Of a DNA stretch of 64,000 nucleotides, positions 58,520 through 64,000 are shown in pieces (position 1 is the first letter of the stretch; every line of letters starts with the position of its first letter). The notes below the pieces were generated by a model, which worked only from the letters and a program-made list of their open reading frames with translations, was not told where the DNA came from and did not search any database. Source of the stretch: Novosphingobium sp. 18050 (lineage in GTDB: Bacteria > Pseudomonadota > Alphaproteobacteria > Sphingomonadales > Sphingomonadaceae); the NCBI RefSeq assembly GCF_902706195.1, contig NZ_CACSJO010000016.1:62001-126000 (forward strand), in the 5' to 3' direction. The translations under genes and the position numbers were made by a program.

Positions 58520-59188
58520 TTAGAAACGCACGCCTACGCCCGCCATCACCTGGTGACGGTCGAGGTCCAGGTCGAAGCGCTGGCCGTCGGGGAAGTCGCC
58601 GGTATAGTCGAGTTCGCCCTTCTCGTAGTTCGAGTAGCGGTACTCGAGCTTCGCGAAGACGTTGTTGGTCACCGCCTGCTCAACGCCAGCACCGATGCGC
58701 CAGCCGTCCGCGTCGATGTCCCTGTTGGTGGTGACAGTGCCGCTGGCATTGCGCACGTCGAACTTGGCGTTGGTATAGCCGCCCTTGGCGTAGATCATCG
58801 TCCTGGGGCTCACGACGTAACCGAGGCGCGCGCCGACATAGAGGTCGCGGTTGGTCTTGACGTTGCCGATGCCGAAGCCCTCGAAGTCGCCGTCGTTGAA
58901 CTTTGTCTTGGCGGTGGACCAAGTCACTTCCGCCTCGGGACCGACGACCACGTTGCCGAAACGCATATCGTAACCCGCGCCCACCCCGTAAGCGAAGCCG
59001 TCGATCGACTGATCGTTGTCTTCATTGACGTCGTCGTCGACGCTGCTTCCGGCCTTGGACACGTCATATCCCATCAGGGCCTCGACGTGGAAGCCCGAGA
59101 ACGATTCCGCCGGGCCCGCGTCCTGCGCCAGGGCCGGGGCAGAAGCCATCGCGGAACCGGCGGCGAGACAGACAAGGATCTTCTTCAT
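58520..59188 (-). CDS. Outer-membrane beta-barrel protein (OmpA/Opa-like)
   Basis: A 222-residue eight-stranded porin-type barrel. Signal peptide KKILVCLAAGSAMASAPALA, alternating strands (GFHVEALMGYDVSK; AYGVGAGYDMRFGNVVVGPEAEV; LYVGARLGYVVSPRTMIYAK; GYTNAKFDV; VFAKLEYRYSNY) and the C-terminal targeting signature HQVMAGVGVRF ending in Phe. Resembles the omp25/31 and lipid-A-modifying-type barrels of alphaproteobacteria. Its mRNA leader contains three consecutive hairpins. Confidence 0.9.
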   Translation of the reverse strand: MKKILVCLAAGSAMASAPALAQDAGPAESFSGFHVEALMGYDVSKAGSSVDDDVNEDNDQSIDGFAYGVGAGYDMRFGNVVVGPEAEVTWSTAKTKFNDGDFEGFGIGNVKTNRDLYVGARLGYVVSPRTMIYAKGGYTNAKFDVRNASGTVTTNRDIDADGWRIGAGVEQAVTNNVFAKLEYRYSNYEKGELDYTGDFPDGQRFDLDLDRHQVMAGVGVRF

Positions 59189-59212
59189 AAAGGTACTCCG
59201 ATCATTCCATGC

Positions 59213-59282
59213 GGCGGTTTTTCCGCCTTTCCATCCAGCGGATTTCTCCGCCTTGGACTGATGAAATGCCGCTCGGAGCGGC
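59213..59282 (-). repeat. Triple hairpin in the porin leader
   Basis: Three short perfect hairpins lie in a row upstream of the porin ATG: GGCGG-TTTTT-CCGCC (59213-59227), GCGGA-TTTC-TCCGC (59238-59251) and GCCGCT-CGG-AGCGGC (59268-59282). All use GCGG/CCGC stems, so alternative pairings between them are possible. This could be a regulatory or stabilising 5' leader; no known RNA family was recognised. Confidence 0.5.
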
Positions 59283-59473
59283 GGAGTTTCCTGAACCTAA
59301 CACAACGAAATCATTGATGTTTTCCGGCAACACTCAGTCGACATATGGAATGTTTTGCGCGCTGGGACGAGGGAACTGGATGGTGGCCCGCACCGTTCGC
59401 GCAGGCCCGCCATGCCCGCGCGAGGGGGGCCATCTTCCGTTTTGCCCCCGGATGCCCTATATGCCCGCCCATC

Positions 59474-60808
59474 ATGTCAGACACGAACGACCTCCCAGCC
59501 GGCGCAGCCGCCGCTGCCGGCCTCATGCCGATCCCGGGCCATATCGACCCCATGCCGGTGCCGCGCCCCGGCATCGTAGACGGTGTGACCCCGCGCGACG
59601 ATGGCCGCATCGACCTCCTCGGCCTGCCGAAGAAGCGCATCGCCGAACTGTTCGAAAGCGCCGGGTTGGACGCCAAGGCGGCAAAGCTGCGCGCCAAGCA
59701 GGTCTATCACTGGCTCTATCATCGCGGCGTTACCGAATTCGACGCGATGACCGACATCGCGAAGACCATGCGCCCCTGGCTGGCGCAGCGCTTTGTCGTC
59801 GGCCGCCCCGAGATCGTCGAGGCCCAGCATTCCAGCGACGGCACCCGCAAGTGGCTGCTGCGCACCGATGACGCGCACGATTACGAGATGGTCTTCATCC
59901 CCGATGCGGACCGGGGAACGCTGTGCGTCTCCTCGCAGGTGGGCTGCACGCTCAACTGCCGGTTCTGCCACACCGGCACCATGCGCCTGGTGCGCAACCT
60001 GACGGTGGGCGAAATCGTCGGCCAGGTCATGCTCGCACGCGATGCGCTGGGCGAATGGCCCAATGGCATCAGCGACACCCGCCCCGCTACCATGGCAGGC
60101 CTCGATGAGGACGAAGACGAAGGATCCTACTCGTCGGGCGGGCGCCTGCTTACCAACATCGTGATGATGGGCATGGGTGAGCCGCTGTATAATTTCGACA
60201 ACGTGCGCGATGCGCTCAAGCTGGTGATGGACGGCGAAGGCCTGGCCCTTTCCAAGCGCCGGATCACGCTCTCCACTTCGGGCGTGATCCCGCAGATGGC
60301 CCGCTGCGGCGAGGAGATCGGCGTGAACCTGGCGGTTTCGCTCCACGCGGTGACCAAGGAAGTGCGCGACGAGATCGTGCCGATCAACAAGAAGTACGGC
60401 CTTGAGGATCTGCTCCAGGCCTGCGCCGACTATCCCGGCGCATCCAACGCCCGGCGCATCACGTTCGAATACGTGATGCTAAAGGACAAGAACGATTCCG
60501 ACGCCGACGCGCGCGAACTCGTCCGCCTCCTGCGCAAATACGACCTGCCCGCCAAGGTGAACCTGATCCCGTTCAATCCCTGGCCCGGCGCGCAGTACGA
60601 ATGCTCGACGCCCGAGCGTATCCGCTCGTTCTCGGACATCGTCTTCCAGGGTGGTATCTCGGCCCCGGTACGCACCCCGCGCGGCCGCGACATCGACGCC
60701 GCCTGCGGCCAGCTCAAGACGGCTGCAGAAAAGAAGAGCCGCGCCGAACTGGACCGCATCCATGCGGAAAAGGAAGCCGCGATGGAGGCCGAAAAGGTCG
60801 ACGGCTGA
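59474..60808 (+). CDS. rlmN: Dual-specificity 23S rRNA/tRNA methyltransferase RlmN
   Basis: A 444-residue radical SAM enzyme methylating C2 of A2503 in 23S rRNA and A37 in some tRNAs. Cluster cysteines C158, C162, C165 in CTLNCRFC; the conserved C-terminal methyl-carrier cysteine is C411 in DAACGQLK. Other marks: [16 protein letters not shown] and [12 protein letters not shown]. The N-terminal extension (about 40 residues rich in Pro) and the Lys/Glu-rich C-terminus make it longer than E. coli RlmN (384). ATG at 59474 chosen; the upstream option at 59345 is less likely. Confidence 0.95.
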   Translation: MSDTNDLPAGAAAAAGLMPIPGHIDPMPVPRPGIVDGVTPRDDGRIDLLGLPKKRIAELFESAGLDAKAAKLRAKQVYHWLYHRGVTEFDAMTDIAKTMRPWLAQRFVVGRPEIVEAQHSSDGTRKWLLRTDDAHDYEMVFIPDADRGTLCVSSQVGCTLNCRFCHTGTMRLVRNLTVGEIVGQVMLARDALGEWPNGISDTRPATMAGLDEDEDEGSYSSGGRLLTNIVMMGMGEPLYNFDNVRDALKLVMDGEGLALSKRRITLSTSGVIPQMARCGEEIGVNLAVSLHAVTKEVRDEIVPINKKYGLEDLLQACADYPGASNARRITFEYVMLKDKNDSDADARELVRLLRKYDLPAKVNLIPFNPWPGAQYECSTPERIRSFSDIVFQGGISAPVRTPRGRDIDAACGQLKTAAEKKSRAELDRIHAEKEAAMEAEKVDG

Positions 60809-60924
60809 CTGCGCGCCCGAACTTCCACAGGCCTAGCCTGAGCGGGGTTCGGGCAAGACTATTGCCGGAGAAAGCGGCGTATCCTGAGATTCGCTTGTCC
60901 TGAGCTTTTCGAAGGACCGCGCCG

Positions 60925-61725
60925 TCAGGACTCGGCAGTCAGCGCCGCGACAAGGTCCTTGACCTTCTTCTGCCGCCACTGCGGCAAGGGAGCGACCAGC
61001 CAATAGCCGCGCCGGCAGGATACCGCGGCGCCTACCAGTTCGTCGCGGCCGTTGCCCCCGATACCCGCCACCAGCAAGGCCGGCACATGCGCGCGGCCCA
61101 TGCCGGCAAGCGCGGCGGCGATCGCCTGTCCGGCATCACCCACCATGATCGGCGGCTTGGCGTCCTCGGCCTCTGCCTCGGCGTCAGGGGTAGGATCGCC
61201 CGGCCAGCCGATCCAGTCACCGCTGCCCACTTCGACCCATTCGGCGCTGCCCAGCGGCATCCCTTCGAGGTCGCCCGGCCCCTCGGTCCAGCGCACGGCG
61301 AGGTCGAGGTTCGCCTCGGTGAAATCGGTCATCTCGCCGTCGACGAGGATATAGCGCACCTGCGGATTGACCGCGCGGAAGGCGGCAAGGCGCGGGGCGA
61401 GCCAAGCAGCGAAGAACTCACGCGGGGCGGCGATGGTGTAGACGTGGCTGGACTGGCCCGCCTGCATCGCCTGCACCGCATCTTCGAAGTGGAGGAACCC
61501 GGTACGCAGCGCGGCAAGGCCTGCGCCCGCTTCCTCGGTCAGTTCCAAGCCCTTGCTGGTGCGGCGGAACAGCACCACCCCCATCAGGTCTTCCAGTGCG
61601 CGAATCTGCTGGCCGACGGCGGCGGGTGTGACTGCCAGTTCGTCCGCCGCGCGGGTGAATGACAGGTGCCGGGCGGCCGCATCGAAGACGCGCAGGGCGT
61701 TGAGGGGCAGGTGCGTGCGCTTCAT
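60925..61725 (-). CDS. LysR-family regulator, GcvA-like, shortened
   Basis: A 266-residue LysR-type regulator. The winged HTH is standard (PLNALRVFDAAARHLSFTRA, AVTPAAVGQQIRALED). The effector domain is shorter than usual (LysR proteins are near 300) and contains an acidic linker PTPDAEAEAEDAKPP where part of the second subdomain would be. So effector binding may be altered. The nearest same-strand neighbours are apaG upstream and none downstream; the target gene is unknown. Confidence 0.85.
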   Translation of the reverse strand: MKRTHLPLNALRVFDAAARHLSFTRAADELAVTPAAVGQQIRALEDLMGVVLFRRTSKGLELTEEAGAGLAALRTGFLHFEDAVQAMQAGQSSHVYTIAAPREFFAAWLAPRLAAFRAVNPQVRYILVDGEMTDFTEANLDLAVRWTEGPGDLEGMPLGSAEWVEVGSGDWIGWPGDPTPDAEAEAEDAKPPIMVGDAGQAIAAALAGMGRAHVPALLVAGIGGNGRDELVGAAVSCRRGYWLVAPLPQWRQKKVKDLVAALTAES

Positions 61726-61780
61726 GGCGCTTCCCTATGCGCAGGCGCGCTGCGGGGCAATGGCCCAGACTGCAGCGGCG

Positions 61781-62179
61781 TCAACCGGCGGTAGCGGGCG
61801 CAGCCAGCGGGAAATAGGGAATCAGTGCTTTGAACTCCCGCCCGTCCTGCCGACGGAAGGTGTAGTGCCCTTCCATCGAACCCTGCGGCGTGGAGAGCGG
61901 GCAGCCCGATACGTAATCGTGACTGCGTCCCGGCGCGAGCACCGGCTGTTCGCCGACGACGCCCTCACCCTCGACCACGTCGACTTTGCCGGTGGCGTCG
62001 GTGATACGCCAGTGGCGGGTGACGAGTTGGAGAGTCTCACCCGTCTCGTTCTCGATTCGGATGTGATAGACCCAGAACCACTTGCCCGCCTCGATGCGCG
62101 ATTGCTCGGGCAGGAAATTGACGGCAACTCGTACCGTGAGGCCATCGGTGATGGCGCTATGCTGGAACAGTTCCTTCAT
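61781..62179 (-). CDS. apaG: ApaG-domain protein
   Basis: A 132-residue protein of the ApaG (DUF525) family, a single fibronectin-like beta domain. Marks: VRVAVNFLPEQSRIEAGKWF, HIRIENETGETLQLVTRHWR, and the pyrophosphate-type glycine pattern GVVGEQPVLAPG with STPQGSMEGHYTF. Linked in other bacteria with cation homeostasis and protein interaction, without a firm biochemical role. It starts 92 nt after metZ on the same strand. Confidence 0.9.
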   Translation of the reverse strand: MKELFQHSAITDGLTVRVAVNFLPEQSRIEAGKWFWVYHIRIENETGETLQLVTRHWRITDATGKVDVVEGEGVVGEQPVLAPGRSHDYVSGCPLSTPQGSMEGHYTFRRQDGREFKALIPYFPLAAPATAG

Positions 62180-62271
62180 GACGAGAGGCAGCCTAACGAC
62201 GATTCCACAAGGCTACAACCGTGTTGAGAAGGCGTAGTTCCCCCACGGGACGCACCCGGGGGGAACGGAAC

Positions 62272-63480
62272 TCAGAGGCCCACCTTCGTCAGCGCCTGAT
62301 CGAAGTCCTCGATCAGGTCATTGATGTCTTCCAGGCCCACGTTGATGCGCAGCATGCCTTCGCCGATGCCCATCGCCTCGCGGCCTTCGGGGCCCATGTT
62401 GTGGTGCGTAGTCGAAGCCGGGTGGCACATCAGCGAACGCGAATCGCCGATGTTGTTCGAGATGTCGATTAGCTTCAATCCATCGAGAAGGCCCCAGGCC
62501 TGCTCGCGCCCGCCGTCCAGCACGAAGCTGAAGATCGGCCCGCAGGCATCCATCTGCTTCATCGCCAGTGCCTGCTGCGGGTGGCTGTCGAGCCAGGGGT
62601 GCAGGATCTTCGGCACGCGGCTTTCGACGAACTTGCCGAGTGCGAGCGCGTTCTCGCTCTGCTTTTTGGCGCGCAGGTCGAGCGTTTCGAGGCCCTTCAG
62701 CACCACCCAGGCGTTGAACGGCGAAAGGTTCGGCCCGGTGTTGCGCTGGAACGGCAGCAGCTTGTCGTTGATGAATTCTTCCGAACCGCAGACGGCGCCG
62801 GCGAGGACACGGCCCTGCCCGTCCATCAGCTTAGTCGCGGAATAGGCGACGACATCGATCCCGAACTCCATCGGCCGCTGCAGAGCGGGCGAACAGAAGG
62901 CGTTGTCGACGACGGTAGTGATCCCGTGCGCCTTGGCGATCGCGGCGACACCGGCGAGGTCGGCGACGTCCATAGTCGGGTTAGCCGGGGTCTCGAAGAA
63001 GAAGACCTTGGTATTGGGGCGGATCGCCGCTTCCCACTGCGCGAGGTCGCCCGCATCGATCACCGTCACTTCCACGCCGAAGCGCGGCAGGAGATGGTCG
63101 CCCAGCCAGCGGCACGAACCGAAGGCCGCGCGCGCGGTAACCATATGGTCGCCCGCCGACAGCTGGCACAGCAGCGCGGCGGTCATCGCCGCCATGCCGG
63201 TGGCCTGCGTCCGGCACGCCTCTGCACCTTCGAGCAGCGCTATGCGCTCCTCAAGCATCGCCACCGTGGGGTTTTGCAGGCGCGAGTAGGTCATGCCTTC
63301 CTCTTCGCCCATAAACCGCGCGGCGACGGTGGCCGCATCGTCATAGGAATAGCCCGAGGTGAGGAACAGCGCCTCGCTCGTTTCGCCCATCTCGGAACGC
63401 CAGGTTCCCCCGCGAATCGCGCGGGTGGCGGGGCGCCAGTTGCGGGTCTGGGTACGGTCCTGTCCGGTGGTGCGTTTCAT
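62272..63480 (-). CDS. metZ: O-succinylhomoserine sulfhydrylase
   Basis: A 402-residue PLP enzyme of the Cys/Met metabolism family, making homocysteine from O-succinylhomoserine and sulfide. The PLP lysine is K217 in YSATKLMDGQGR; the neighbouring family motifs are GYSYDDAATVAARF, FFFETPANPTMDVADL and STTHHNMGPEGREAMGI. The MKRTTGQDRTQTRNWRPATRA start is typical of MetZ. No SAM riboswitch was recognised in the 120-nt upstream gap. Confidence 0.92.
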   Translation of the reverse strand: MKRTTGQDRTQTRNWRPATRAIRGGTWRSEMGETSEALFLTSGYSYDDAATVAARFMGEEEGMTYSRLQNPTVAMLEERIALLEGAEACRTQATGMAAMTAALLCQLSAGDHMVTARAAFGSCRWLGDHLLPRFGVEVTVIDAGDLAQWEAAIRPNTKVFFFETPANPTMDVADLAGVAAIAKAHGITTVVDNAFCSPALQRPMEFGIDVVAYSATKLMDGQGRVLAGAVCGSEEFINDKLLPFQRNTGPNLSPFNAWVVLKGLETLDLRAKKQSENALALGKFVESRVPKILHPWLDSHPQQALAMKQMDACGPIFSFVLDGGREQAWGLLDGLKLIDISNNIGDSRSLMCHPASTTHHNMGPEGREAMGIGEGMLRINVGLEDINDLIEDFDQALTKVGL

Positions 63481-63603
63481 GGCCCAAGCCTCTAGAAGCG
63501 CGGGGCTGCGAGCGCAAGCGGATGCGCATGGCGAACACCCCCCGCGAGGCACCGGCCGGGCGCCCTTGCCGAAACCTGCGAACCCCCTTATCCCGCCGCT
63601 CCG

Positions 63604-64000
63604 ATGCCGTTGAACGCCCTACAAACTCTCAGCCCACGCGGGCAGCGCGACCCGCTCGGTTGGTGCCTTCTCATCGTTGCGCTGTTCCAAGCCCTGGCGC
63701 TGTGGCGCATCGGCACACCCACCCGCTATTACTTCGACGAGATCCACTACGTGCCAGCAGCCCTCAAGCTGCTGGACCTTATCCCGGCCAACCGCGAACA
63801 TCCGCTGCTGGGCAAGGAAGTGATCGCCGGCCTGATCCACCTGCTCGGCGACCGGCCCCTGGCCTGGCGCCTGGGCCCTGCCCTGTTCGGCGGCCTTGGC
63901 CTCTTCGCCTTTGCGCGGCTGAACTGGCACCTGACCCAGCGCCGCCGGGCGACGATCGCTGCGACCGCGCTGCTCGCCACCAATTTCATGTGGTTTGTCC
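63604..64000 (+). CDS. GT39/PMT-type membrane mannosyltransferase (3' end off window)
   Basis: The first 132 residues of a polytopic glycosyltransferase are visible. After the first membrane helix (WCLLIVALFQALALWRIG) comes the PMT signature YYFDEIHYVPAALKLL with the catalytic Asp-Glu and then NREHPLLGKEVIAGLIHLLG. This pattern is typical of dolichyl/polyprenyl-phosphate-mannose protein mannosyltransferases of GT39. Donor and acceptor cannot be told. Divergent from metZ, and the gene continues beyond the window. Confidence 0.85.
   Translation, partial: MPLNALQTLSPRGQRDPLGWCLLIVALFQALALWRIGTPTRYYFDEIHYVPAALKLLDLIPANREHPLLGKEVIAGLIHLLGDRPLAWRLGPALFGGLGLFAFARLNWHLTQRRRATIAATALLATNFMWFV

Noticed and set aside
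63481..63603. A SAM-II or SAM/SAH riboswitch before metZ
   Set aside because: Such elements occur before met genes in alphaproteobacteria, but the 120-nt gap shows no matching conserved core by eye.

Overview
The window is GC-rich chromosomal DNA from an alphaproteobacterium, most likely Sphingomonadales and Novosphingobium-like. Supporting features are a CckA hybrid kinase and a SciP-type (DUF1153) protein from the CtrA cell-cycle circuit, a GTTC-N7-GTTC LexA box upstream of recA, a subclass B3 metallo-beta-lactamase of the kind known from Novosphingobium and relatives, a large TonB-dependent receptor, and sphingomonad-like DnaE, LolC and SthA sequences. The taxon is inferred from protein character, not from a marker gene. 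No rRNA, tRNA, CRISPR array, insertion sequence, phage or plasmid gene was recognised. The region reads as stable core chromosome with a few accessory genes.

Layout. 1-8.2 kb: crotonase (partial), icd, a TauD-like dioxygenase with a TetR regulator, a radical SAM protein, an exported protein, a second crotonase, a small membrane protein and an acyl-CoA synthetase. 8.4-16.5 kb (minus strand): dnaE, a type B carboxylesterase, a glutathione peroxidase coupled to a small ORF, and the lipoprotein-release pair lolD/lolC. 16.9-19.5 kb (plus): purF overlapping an SDR gene, then a PilZ protein, ending at a 32-bp-arm inverted repeat. 19.6-25.2 kb (minus): blaI-blaR1-like pair with a palindromic operator, an HdeD-like membrane protein, and sdhC-sdhD-sdhA without sdhB. 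25.3-28.1 kb: B3 beta-lactamase overlapping prmA, a degenerate PilZ protein, sciP. 28.2-37.0 kb (minus): ligA, a 2OG oxygenase, recN, a 52-aa membrane peptide, a TonB receptor, bamD. 37.2-39.0 kb: a Kef-type antiporter (plus). 39.1-48.1 kb (minus): glutaminase, exported protein, alaS, recA, cckA, DUF2062, smpB. 48.5-64 kb: S9 peptidase, dapA/slt divergent pair, GH27 alpha-galactosidase, greB, TSUP permease, sthA, an exported protein, an OMP beta-barrel, rlmN, a LysR regulator, apaG, metZ and a truncated PMT-type mannosyltransferase.

How the genes work together. Most serve core processes: replication and repair (dnaE, ligA, recN, recA), envelope building (lolC/D, bamD, dapA, slt), TCA and redox balance (icd, sdhCDA, sthA), translation and ribosome maintenance (alaS, smpB, prmA, rlmN, greB) and cell-cycle signalling (cckA, sciP). 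Translational coupling by 1-8 nt overlaps is common: lolC/lolD, purF/SDR, blaI/blaR1, sdhD/sdhA, bla/prmA, alaS/exported protein, DUF2062/cckA.

I found no convincing wholly new multi-gene system. The best leads are the BlaI/BlaR1-type pair whose sensor has no penicillin-binding domain, the beta-lactamase/prmA overlap, the loss of PHP-domain histidines in DnaE, the triple hairpin in the porin leader, and the large inverted repeat at 19.6 kb.
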